Of a stretch of 42,924 nt of DNA, positions 32,992 through 39,871 are shown one piece after another. The stretch comes from Chitinophagaceae bacterium (lineage in GTDB: Bacteria; Bacteroidota; Bacteroidia; Chitinophagales; Chitinophagaceae). Numbering within the stretch: position 1 is the stretch's first letter; each line of letters opens with the position of its first letter. The notes beneath the pieces were generated by a model. It did not search any database. It worked only from the letters and a program-made list of their open reading frames with translations, and was not told where the DNA came from. Made by a program: the position numbers and the translations under genes. The stretch lies in assembly GCA_019638595.1 (NCBI GenBank), contig JAHBTJ010000036.1, positions 1 through 42,924 on the forward strand, written 5' to 3'.

Positions 32992-34272
32992 ATGACCAAT
33001 GTAAAGGATCTGTATTTTAAAGAAGATGTACTGCCACTGCTGGATTTTCTTAACAACGATCATTCGCTGGCAATATTGATATCTCTTTTCAGCAGCATTC
33101 CACCCACGCTGGATGAAATAAAAGAAAGGCAGTACATACTAAAAGGCTTTATCGCTCAGAAAAAAAAACCTTCATTACCGGTTTATGGCAGATCGGAATT
33201 TGGTGAAGTATACCACTATACCAGCCGGCTCAGCAATACAGGAGCAAACCGGGATAGCCGGCTTCATTTACTACTGAACAAAAGAAAGCGATATACCGAA
33301 GCAGGCAGGCTGGCACAAATGGTTATTTTACTTAACAAGATCAAAAAAAGCTATTTTGATTTCCTGGACATATCTGTTTTTCCTGAAAACTTCCGGCAAA
33401 AAATAAATGCCACAGCGGCTTTTTTGAACAGCCTGCCGCTGGATGCCTGCGAACAACTTTCCAGGGAAAAGGGATTAGGTGTACAAGCCATCATACAGCT
33501 CAAAGCTGCTATCCGTTCCAATACCGTAAATGGCGCCTGGAAGGTATTTTGGGATGACCTGTTCATCATAGAAGCATTCATGTCTGCCGCGGCAGGCATA
33601 CATAAGAATGGGTTTCGCTTCCCGGAATTTACAACGACCGGCTTTGAGATACAGGAGCTCTATCATCCCTTGTTGAAGGACCCTGTAAAAAACAATTTTC
33701 CGCTACAAAAAAACATATCGCTTCTTACCGGGCCTAACATGTCGGGCAAATCCACGCTATTAAAGTCCATCGGGCTTTGTATATACATGGCGCACCTGGG
33801 ATTGGCTGTGCCGGCCGGTTCCTGTAAAATCCCCTATTTTCAAAGCATCTCGGTCGCGATCCACCACACAGACGATATTAAAAAAGGCTACAGCCATTTT
33901 ATGGCTGAAATAAAAACCTTAAAGCAGGTAGTACTGGATGCCGCTGAAGGGAAAAGCTGCTTTGTCATTTTTGACGAACTGTTTTCCGGCACCAGCATTG
34001 AAGACGCGATACATATTTCCATACAAACTTTGCAGGGGGTGGCTCAATTTAAAAAGTCATACTTTGTCATATCCACTCATCTTCACCAGTTAAAAGACTT
34101 TGCGTCAGCTAATGCTTCCTGTGTAGAAGCCTGTTATATAGAGTATGCTACAGCGGGTGAAACTCCCGGTTATACATACCTGCTAAAAAAGGGATGGTCT
34201 GATCTGAAGCTGGGCAAAATTATTTTTGAACAGGAAGGGTTGCATACATTACTGGGGAAGCAAGAGAGCTAA
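32992..34272 (+). CDS. MutS-related ATPase (lever/core plus ATPase, no mismatch-recognition domain)
   Basis: A 426-residue protein with an alpha-helical core (about 1-215) and a MutS-type ABC ATPase. The Walker A is GPNMSGKST (247-255), a signature-like segment is KGYSHFMAEI, the Walker B is CFVIFDELFSGTS (Asp328, Glu329), and the H-loop is STHLHQL. It is half the length of MutS and lacks the N-terminal mismatch-binding and connector domains, so it cannot be the canonical repair protein. It resembles the short MutS-like proteins common in Bacteroidota, whose role (recombination or nucleic-acid structure binding) is not settled. It stands alone on the plus strand. Confidence 0.85.
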   Translation: MTNVKDLYFKEDVLPLLDFLNNDHSLAILISLFSSIPPTLDEIKERQYILKGFIAQKKKPSLPVYGRSEFGEVYHYTSRLSNTGANRDSRLHLLLNKRKRYTEAGRLAQMVILLNKIKKSYFDFLDISVFPENFRQKINATAAFLNSLPLDACEQLSREKGLGVQAIIQLKAAIRSNTVNGAWKVFWDDLFIIEAFMSAAAGIHKNGFRFPEFTTTGFEIQELYHPLLKDPVKNNFPLQKNISLLTGPNMSGKSTLLKSIGLCIYMAHLGLAVPAGSCKIPYFQSISVAIHHTDDIKKGYSHFMAEIKTLKQVVLDAAEGKSCFVIFDELFSGTSIEDAIHISIQTLQGVAQFKKSYFVISTHLHQLKDFASANASCVEACYIEYATAGETPGYTYLLKKGWSDLKLGKIIFEQEGLHTLLGKQES

Positions 34273-34276
34273 TACG

Positions 34277-34345
34277 ATCTCATTTCACGCTGTCGTAGCG
34301 GAACAGCGATCTGTAACATCTGCATCATTCAATGAGATTGTTTTC
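34277..34345 (+). terminator. Possible terminator-like stem after the MutS-like gene
   Basis: ATCTCATT (34277-34284) pairs with AATGAGAT (34331-34338). It encloses an inner hairpin CGCTGT/ACAGCG (34288-34293 and 34303-34308) and is followed by TGTTTT. The large loop and weak T-run make termination only possible. It could instead be part of the repeat-rich region that follows. Confidence 0.25.
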
Positions 34346-34387
34346 CCGCTACAGGACGGAAGCGGAATTTGCCGCAGCGTGATGCGT

Positions 34388-34700
34388 ACTGCGACAATTT
34401 GAACTTTTTTCACTGAGGCAAATACCAGGGATTTCGCTTTTAGAAAAAAATAATGGAAGAAGCTATCTCAACTTTCGGGTAAGCTGGAGCAATGTTACGG
34501 CGGGAGCTTGTCCGCCGGGGCGGGAAGCAATCCTCGTGTGTATACATAGCGGATGCTTTTTATTATGAAACCTTCTTTTATTGCTTAACCAAATGATATT
34601 GTTTTTTGAGTATAAAATATTTTAAAAGCGAAATCCCTGGGCAAATGCACCGGGTGCATTCCAGATTGTCGCAGGCGGGTGACGACACCCGCCTGTAGCG
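34388..34700. repeat. Inverted pair of a structured intergenic repeat
   Basis: The 18-base arms CCAGGGATTTCGCTTTTA (34425-34442) and its exact reverse complement (34623-34640) face each other. Outside the arms, similarity continues with spacing kept: GCGACAATTT at 34391-34400 answers AGATTGTCGC at 34663-34672. The right copy holds two perfect hairpins: AATGCACC/GGTGCATT (34644-34660) and a 10 bp stem with 4-base loop at 34672-34695 (CAGGCGGGTG/CACCCGCCTG). No reading frame of note lies in the 180 bases between the arms. Confidence 0.65.
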
Positions 34701-34776
34701 TCCGCTACCGGTCGGTGTCTCACCATAGGCGTCAACTTAAAAAATATGAACCTCCCAATATGTGCCCGTGTGGTAT

Positions 34777-34817
34777 CTTTTTGATATAACCAGGGTAGCG
34801 CCTATGGCGCATTATTG
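34777..34817 (+). repeat. REP-like unit 1
   Basis: The head CTTTTTGATATAACCAGG is followed by GTAG and a hairpin GCGCC-TAT-GGCGC (34798-34810), then ATTATTG. Confidence 0.55.
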
Positions 34818-34826
34818 AAAATTATC

Positions 34827-34867
34827 CTTTTTGTCTACAAACGGGTTGTGCCCATGGCACAGCAAAT
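34827..34867 (+). repeat. REP-like unit 2
   Basis: The head CTTTTTGTCTACAAACGG is followed by GTTG in place of GTAG and a hairpin TGTGCC-CAT-GGCACA (34847-34861). It starts exactly 50 bp after unit 1. Confidence 0.55.
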
Positions 34868-34942
34868 CCGGTATGCCCAACAGCATTTTATACAGTGGAG
34901 TAACTGACTAAGCGTATTTCATTCCCCCCAGGTTACGTATCT

Positions 34943-34979
34943 GCAATATGCCGCATAGCGGCTACCTGTTTGTAAAAAG
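34943..34979 (-). repeat. REP-like unit 3
   Basis: On the minus strand the head CTTTTTACAAACAG is followed by GTAG and a hairpin GCCGC-TAT-GCGGC (34950-34962), then ATATTGC. Confidence 0.55.
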
Positions 34980-34992
34980 AATGCCGGACGCT

Positions 34993-35030
34993 TTATTTGC
35001 CCGCCGCGGCGGGCTACCCTTCATATAAAG
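34993..35030 (-). repeat. REP-like unit 4
   Basis: On the minus strand the head CTTTATATGAAGG is followed by GTAG and a perfect 16 bp palindrome GCCCGCCGCGGCGGGC (34999-35014), then AAATAAAG. It ends 51 bp beyond unit 3. Confidence 0.55.
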
Positions 35031-35159
35031 TGATCAGGCTTAAGTTGACGCCTATGCCCGTCGCGACGAAAACGTGCCATCGGCCCGATCATATGTTCCT
35101 GTGTGGGATGTAAATCCCATGCAACAAAAAAACCGGCAGGTTTCTCTTTATCGTCCTGC

Positions 35160-35188
35160 TTTGCTTACCTGTTCTTTCTTTATTTTTG
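35160..35188 (+). promoter_or_regulatory. Predicted complete promoter of the D-lactate dehydrogenase gene
   Basis: TTTG at 35160-35163 and TATTTTTG at 35181-35188 are 17 bp apart, a good Bacteroidota -33/-7 pair. The -7 element ends 4 bp before the ATG at 35193, so the transcript should be leaderless. Confidence 0.55.
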
Positions 35189-35192
35189 AAGC

Positions 35193-36191
35193 ATGAAGAT
35201 TACCTTCTTTTCTGCCAAGCCTTACGATAAAGATTTTTTCAACCGGTTTAACCGGGAATATGGATTTGAGCTGGAGTTTTTTGAAACACATCTTGGCCCG
35301 CATATTGTAAATGTGATAGATAAAACAGATGCAGTATGTGTATTTGTAAATGACAAAGTGAACGCAGAGGTAATAAAGGTACTGGCGCAAAAAGGAGTAA
35401 AGGTGATTGCCCTGCGTTGCGCCGGCTTTAACAACGTAGATATCGAAGCCGCAAAGCAATACGGTATTAAGGTATGTCGTGTTCCCGCTTATTCGCCCGA
35501 GGCCGTAGCGGAGCACACGCTTGCCATGATCCTTGCGCTCAACCGGAAAACACATAAGGCATATAACCGGGTGCGGGAGCAGAACTTTTCTCTCAATGGA
35601 TTGCTGGGCTTTAACCTGCATGGAAAAACCGTGGGTGTAATAGGCACCGGGAATATAGGAAAAGCGTTTTGCCGTATTATGCTCGGATTAGGATGTAAGG
35701 TGATAGCATACGATGTATACGAAGACCCGGAGATGCTGGCTAAAGGCGTAACCTATCACGCTATTGACGAACTTTTGCCTGAAGCCGATATCATATCATT
35801 GCACTGCCCGCTTACAGAACAAACACATCACCTGATCAACGCTACCGCTATTGCCGGGATGAAAAAGGGCGTAATGCTGATCAACACAAGCCGGGGAAAG
35901 CTGGTGCATACAGCCGCGGCTATTGAAGCGCTTAAATCGGGGCATATCGCTTACCTGGGTATTGATGTGTACGAACAGGAAGAAAAGCTGTTTTTTAAAG
36001 ACCTGAGCGAAAGTATTATTGAAGATGATACCATACAACGCCTGATGAGCTTTCCGAATGTGCTTGTTACCGCGCACCAGGCGTTTTTTACCGAAGAAGC
36101 GCTGGAGCAGATAGCCACAACCACTTTGCAAAACGTGCAGTGCCTGCTGGGCGATCGTTTACCTGCAAACAACAATGCCATAGTGGCTTAA
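35193..36191 (+). CDS. ldhA: D-lactate dehydrogenase family 2-hydroxyacid dehydrogenase
   Basis: A 332-residue NAD-dependent D-2-hydroxyacid dehydrogenase. The family reduces pyruvate to D-lactate with NADH, or the reverse, in the cytoplasm. It has the dinucleotide motif GTGNIG (151-156), substrate-site Arg234 in NTSRGKL, acid Glu263 after DVYEQE, and catalytic His295 in TAHQAFFT. The length and the LRCAGFNNVD and VPAYSPEAVAEH motifs match the fermentative LdhA group rather than phosphoglycerate dehydrogenase. Its promoter lies at the start codon. The SBF-like transporter gene follows after 45 bp. It acts on the opposite lactate enantiomer to LutABC. Confidence 0.9.
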   Translation: MKITFFSAKPYDKDFFNRFNREYGFELEFFETHLGPHIVNVIDKTDAVCVFVNDKVNAEVIKVLAQKGVKVIALRCAGFNNVDIEAAKQYGIKVCRVPAYSPEAVAEHTLAMILALNRKTHKAYNRVREQNFSLNGLLGFNLHGKTVGVIGTGNIGKAFCRIMLGLGCKVIAYDVYEDPEMLAKGVTYHAIDELLPEADIISLHCPLTEQTHHLINATAIAGMKKGVMLINTSRGKLVHTAAAIEALKSGHIAYLGIDVYEQEEKLFFKDLSESIIEDDTIQRLMSFPNVLVTAHQAFFTEEALEQIATTTLQNVQCLLGDRLPANNNAIVA

Positions 36192-36236
36192 CCATAGAAC
36201 GGACCGGCTTATACAGGTTTGTTAGTTAACCGGAAT

Positions 36237-37265
36237 ATGCTAAAAACAAAGACTGATATTTTTTCCATACTGAAACGTGCCGGGATAGATGGCTTCCAGT
36301 TGGCTATTATGGCGGCGGTTATAGTTGCCTGGCTTTTACCGCAGCCCGGAATTGCTAAAGGATCTTTTTCGCCCGAAGCGCTGTCTACCTATGGCTTATC
36401 ATTTATTTTTTTCTTTTACGGGTTGAAATTAAGCCTGCATAAGCTGCGGTCGGAATTAGTGAACTGGCGTATGCATATTATCGTGCATCTCAGCACATTT
36501 GTTTTATTTCCCCTGATAGGGCTGCTCATTATGCCCCTTTTTAGAGGAGAGAGTCATATCGTGTGGCTGGGCATATTCTATCTATGCGCGTTACCCTCCA
36601 CGGTTTCTTCATCGGTGGTAATGGTTTCAATTGCCGGTGGCAATTTACCCGCGGCAATATTTAATGCCAGCTTATCAACGCTTGCCGGCATCTTTATTAC
36701 ACCCTTATGGATGTTGCCTGTATTGGAAGCAGGCGGCGGATCCCTGCATCCCGGTGATATTATGCTTAAGCTTTTTTTGCAGGTATTGATGCCCGTTACA
36801 ATAGGGTTATTATTAAACCAAAAGCTGGGCTGGTTTGCCGACAAATATAAAAAGCAGTTGAGATTTTTTGACCAGGGCGTTATAGTGCTTATTATTTATA
36901 CGGCTTTTTGTCATGCTTTTTATGAAAAAGCCTTTGCAGGCTTTAGCCTGTATACTATACTGATGATCGCGGTGGGAATGTCGGCATTGTTTTTCCTGGT
37001 ATTAATATTGCTGAAAAAGCTGTGTAGTGTTTTAAAGTTCAACCGGCGCGATAGCATTACTGTTTTGTTTTGCGGATCAAAAAAATCGCTGGTGCACGGA
37101 ACCGTTATGTCTAAAGTATTATTTCCTGCATCGGCTGGAGTGAGCGTTATTTTATTGCCATTAATGATATATCATGCCCTGCAGCTTATTTTTGTAAGTG
37201 TGATCGCTCAAAAAATGGCTAACTCCGAAAAATTGAAGAACCTGCCTTCCGGCATAAAACAATAA
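36237..37265 (+). CDS. SBF-like (bile acid:sodium symporter superfamily) transporter
   Basis: A 342-residue inner-membrane protein with about ten hydrophobic segments. It matches the SBF-like group (PF13593, YfeH-like): FFFYGLKLSLHKL, LCALPSTVSSSVVMVSIAGGN near residue 120, and FCGSKKSLVHGTVMSKVLF near residue 280. Such proteins are presumed Na+-coupled organic-anion transporters; the substrate is unknown. The ATG at 36237 is preferred over a TTG at 36219. Only 3 bp separate its stop from the MscS gene, so the two are co-transcribed, probably together with the dehydrogenase gene upstream. Confidence 0.85.
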   Translation: MLKTKTDIFSILKRAGIDGFQLAIMAAVIVAWLLPQPGIAKGSFSPEALSTYGLSFIFFFYGLKLSLHKLRSELVNWRMHIIVHLSTFVLFPLIGLLIMPLFRGESHIVWLGIFYLCALPSTVSSSVVMVSIAGGNLPAAIFNASLSTLAGIFITPLWMLPVLEAGGGSLHPGDIMLKLFLQVLMPVTIGLLLNQKLGWFADKYKKQLRFFDQGVIVLIIYTAFCHAFYEKAFAGFSLYTILMIAVGMSALFFLVLILLKKLCSVLKFNRRDSITVLFCGSKKSLVHGTVMSKVLFPASAGVSVILLPLMIYHALQLIFVSVIAQKMANSEKLKNLPSGIKQ

Positions 37266-37268
37266 CAG

Positions 37269-38294
37269 ATGACATTTGATGAACTGATATACTTTTCCAT
37301 TTTTGTAGGTTGTGGTATTATAATGGGGCTGCTTGTTTACAGGCTCGTTCTCCCCCTGGTAAGGCGTGCCGTAGTGCGTACCCAATGGCTTGCCGACGAT
37401 TTGATTGTAGAAAGTATTGGCAAGTGGGTGATACCCTGGTTTATAGCGCTGGGTTGTTACCTGGGTTGGCAAAAGGTAGAAATGTTGCCCAAATATCATT
37501 TGTGGCTGGAGCGGGCGCTGTTCATCTTTTATACCTTTTCCATTACCTGGATAGCGGCGCGGGTATTATCCGGTATGACGCAAATTAAATCGGCGAAGAG
37601 CCGGGAGGCTGCGGTATCTTCTTCTATTGTCAGCAACATTATTAAAGTGCTTGTTTATTGCATGGGCGCTTTGGTGGTATTGCAGTTTTTCGGGGTTTCC
37701 ATCACCCCTATTCTCGCCGGTTTGGGTGTAGGTGGTTTAGCCGTTGCGCTGGCATTGCAGGATACCTTATCGAACCTGTTTGCAGGCATCCAGCTCATTG
37801 CCACTAAGAAAATAAATCCCGGCGACCTGGTAAGGCTCGAATCAGGACAGGAGGGATTTATTGAAGACATCAGTTGGAGGTATACTACCATCAGAACCGG
37901 CGATAATAACAACATTATTATACCCAATTCAAAGTTATCGGGGCTGATCGTTTCAAATTTTTTTACACCTGATAAAGAAGTCGTTTTTAGTATTCCTGTT
38001 GGTGTTGACTATAACAGTGATCTTGATAAGGTAGAACGTATTGTTACGGAAGTAATGAAAACATTGCAGGAAGACATAGAAGAATGTGTGCCGAATTTTA
38101 ATCCTTTTGTGCGTTACCAGCAATTCGGTGCCAGCAGTATAGATCTGAAAGCGTTCATACGGGTGCGGGAGTTTGGCGCCCAGTCTATCGTAAAGCATGA
38201 GTTCATTAAGCGTATACAAAAGCGTTTTCGTGAAGAAAACATTAATATTCCTTTTCCTGTTCAAACGGTTTTGCTGCAAAAGCCGGAGGAATAA
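37269..38294 (+). CDS. MscS-family mechanosensitive ion channel
   Basis: A 341-residue membrane protein with three to four N-terminal hydrophobic segments (about 5-27, 55-72, 84-104 and 120-150). The MscS pore helix and beta domain follow: ILAGLGVGGLAVALALQDTLSNLFAGI at 152-178 in overall register, then INPGDLVRLESGQEGFIEDISWRYT and IIIPNSKL. MscS channels open under membrane tension to release solutes after hypo-osmotic shock. It is translationally close (3 bp) to the SBF-like gene before it. Confidence 0.93.
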   Translation: MTFDELIYFSIFVGCGIIMGLLVYRLVLPLVRRAVVRTQWLADDLIVESIGKWVIPWFIALGCYLGWQKVEMLPKYHLWLERALFIFYTFSITWIAARVLSGMTQIKSAKSREAAVSSSIVSNIIKVLVYCMGALVVLQFFGVSITPILAGLGVGGLAVALALQDTLSNLFAGIQLIATKKINPGDLVRLESGQEGFIEDISWRYTTIRTGDNNNIIIPNSKLSGLIVSNFFTPDKEVVFSIPVGVDYNSDLDKVERIVTEVMKTLQEDIEECVPNFNPFVRYQQFGASSIDLKAFIRVREFGAQSIVKHEFIKRIQKRFREENINIPFPVQTVLLQKPEE

Positions 38295-38303
38295 TATTTT
38301 ATG

Positions 38304-38311
38304 TACCTTTG
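38304..38311 (+). promoter_or_regulatory. Predicted -7 element of the MFS gene
   Basis: TACCTTTG is an exact TAnnTTTG match directly after the MscS stop codon. It gives a leader of about 30 bases to the ATG at 38350. A TTTTG lies upstream but at 30 bp, too far for a standard -33. Confidence 0.45.
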
Positions 38312-38349
38312 CGTTTTCTTTTACAGATTGCTGCCATTCAAACCATTGA

Positions 38350-39534
38350 ATGATGAACAGCAGAATTCCCATCAACTTTTCTCTTTCTTTTCCCGTACAG
38401 CGGTATTACCGTATAGGCGTAAGTGTATTCTTTTTTATACAGGGACTCACATTCGCTACCTGGGCAAGCCGCATTCCAGATATTAAAAGCGCGCTGCATT
38501 TAAGTGATGCCATGTTAGGCGCGGTGTTGTTTGCGCTTCCGGTAGGGCAGCTTACCGCTATGGGACTTTCAGGATACCTGGTGAGCCGATTTGGCAGTAA
38601 AAACACGTTGACAGTAGCGGCATGTTTATATCCCGCAGGACTGGTTTTGCTGGGAACTGTAACGTCTTTATGGCAATTGGTGGCCGCGCTGTTTTTCTTT
38701 GGCATTTGTGGTAATCTTTCCAATATATCGGTCAATACACAGGGAGTGGGGGTGGAAAGATTATACAGGAGAAGCATCATGGCTTCCTTTCACGGCGTAT
38801 GGAGCCTGGCAGGCTTTACGGGTGGCATCATCAGCACGTTCATGGTAGCAGATCATGTTCCACCGTTCACTCATTTTTGTATAGTATACGCCATTGGTTT
38901 CCTGCTGATGCTGTCTGCAAGAAAATTCATGCTGCCACGCGATGCCTCCGCCGCTTCTAAAGAAAAAAAGAAAATCTTTGTGAAGCCCGACCGGTACATC
39001 ATTACCCTCGGCATTATTGCTTTTGCCTGTATGATATGCGAAGGCACCATGTTCGACTGGAGTGGTATTTATTTTGAGAAGGTGATACACGCGCCTGTTG
39101 AGTTAACCCGGCTGGGATATGTGGCTTTTATGTTTACCATGACAGCAGGCAGGTTCGCGGCCGACTGGCTGATCACAAAATTTGGAGTGGAACCCATCCT
39201 TAAAACAAGCGGTGTGTTCATTTTAACAGGTATGCTGATCGCCACTTTATTTCCAACAGTAACCCTCGCTACCATAGGCTTTTTGCTGGTGGGCATTGGC
39301 ACTTCTTCTGTTGTGCCGATGGCTTACAGTCTTGCCGGGCGCTCAAAAAATATGCTGCCGGGGGTAGCGCTCGCCGCTGTTTCTTCTATAGGCTTCCTCG
39401 GTTTTCTTTTAGGACCGCCCATCATTGGCTTTATTTCAGAATTTACCAACCTCCGCTTTTCTTTCGCTCTGGTAGCCATCCTGGGCCTCGGAACAACCAT
39501 CATGGCAGGAAGGATAAGGCAGGGATGTATATAA
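38350..39534 (+). CDS. Major facilitator superfamily transporter (YbjJ-like)
   Basis: A 394-residue inner-membrane protein with about 12 transmembrane segments and MFS features: FFFIQGLTFATWASRIPDIK at the N-terminus, the loop motif GYLVSRFGSKNT, and a second half starting near IITLGIIAFACMICEGTMFDWSG. The ATWASRIPDIK and EGTMFDWS segments are typical of the YbjJ-like group. The substrate is unknown; this group is not the same as the fucose permease FucP. Two adjacent ATGs start the gene (38350 and 38353). It has its own -7 element, so it can be expressed apart from the mscS operon. Confidence 0.85.
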   Translation: MMNSRIPINFSLSFPVQRYYRIGVSVFFFIQGLTFATWASRIPDIKSALHLSDAMLGAVLFALPVGQLTAMGLSGYLVSRFGSKNTLTVAACLYPAGLVLLGTVTSLWQLVAALFFFGICGNLSNISVNTQGVGVERLYRRSIMASFHGVWSLAGFTGGIISTFMVADHVPPFTHFCIVYAIGFLLMLSARKFMLPRDASAASKEKKKIFVKPDRYIITLGIIAFACMICEGTMFDWSGIYFEKVIHAPVELTRLGYVAFMFTMTAGRFAADWLITKFGVEPILKTSGVFILTGMLIATLFPTVTLATIGFLLVGIGTSSVVPMAYSLAGRSKNMLPGVALAAVSSIGFLGFLLGPPIIGFISEFTNLRFSFALVAILGLGTTIMAGRIRQGCI

Positions 39535-39871
39535 AGTGATCAGAATTACCACTTCAAATACTTCTCTCAATTATTACCCATTTCCACGCTGCCCGAGCCT
39601 ACGTATAATGTTATAGCAGTAGTATAGAAAAAAATACCCAATAAATGATATCAGACCATATTTTTTGGATATTCCACTAGTGGTTTTTAGGTATAAGCTA
39701 GTTTAATTTTACTCTAAATGTAGCCTACAGTTTTTACTGATTCTAATTATCATCTACAACCAAAATTAAGATTGCCAATGACTGCAGAATACCTTTAATT
39801 CAATTAGTTTTTTTAAACAGATGCTATTCTAGCAATTTAATTTTTCCAAACAATATATAAAAAATTGCCAT
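39535..39871. other. Gene-free, AT-rich region upstream of the second SusC
   Basis: No reading frame of note. It contains a perfect 10 bp palindrome CCACTAGTGG (39674-39683). About 18 bp further on lies TTTAATTTTAC (39702-39712), similar to the TAGAATTTTAC promoter elements of the fucoside locus. The 38 bp AraC-type operator of that locus is not present. No exact TAnnTTTG match was found. Confidence 0.4.

Larger units (their letters stand above)
34724..35056. repeat. 333 bp element bounded by perfect 17 bp inverted repeats
   Basis: CATAGGCGTCAACTTAA (34724-34740) is exactly repeated in inverse at 35040-35056. Inside are four REP-like units, two facing one way and two the other, so the element is symmetric. 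No coding region, transposase or clear target duplication was seen. It may be a non-autonomous mobile element or two joined copies of a repeat whose tail is the terminal sequence. Confidence 0.6.

Noticed and set aside
32992-34272. Canonical mismatch repair gene mutS
   Set aside because: The protein is half the length and lacks the mismatch-recognition domain, so only a MutS-like ATPase can be claimed.
34443-34622. A coding region or small RNA between the inverted arms
   Set aside because: No reading frame of useful length and no promoter match; only short GC-rich inverted stretches are present.
35024-39544. The 15-base match ATATAAAGTGATCAG at about 35024 and 39530
   Set aside because: About one such 15-base match is expected by chance in a window of this size, and the flanks do not align.
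39630-39680. A fifth AraC-type operator upstream of the second SusC (CAATAAATGATATC and GGATATTCC)
   Set aside because: The spacing between the halves is 28 instead of 25 bases and too few of the invariant positions match.
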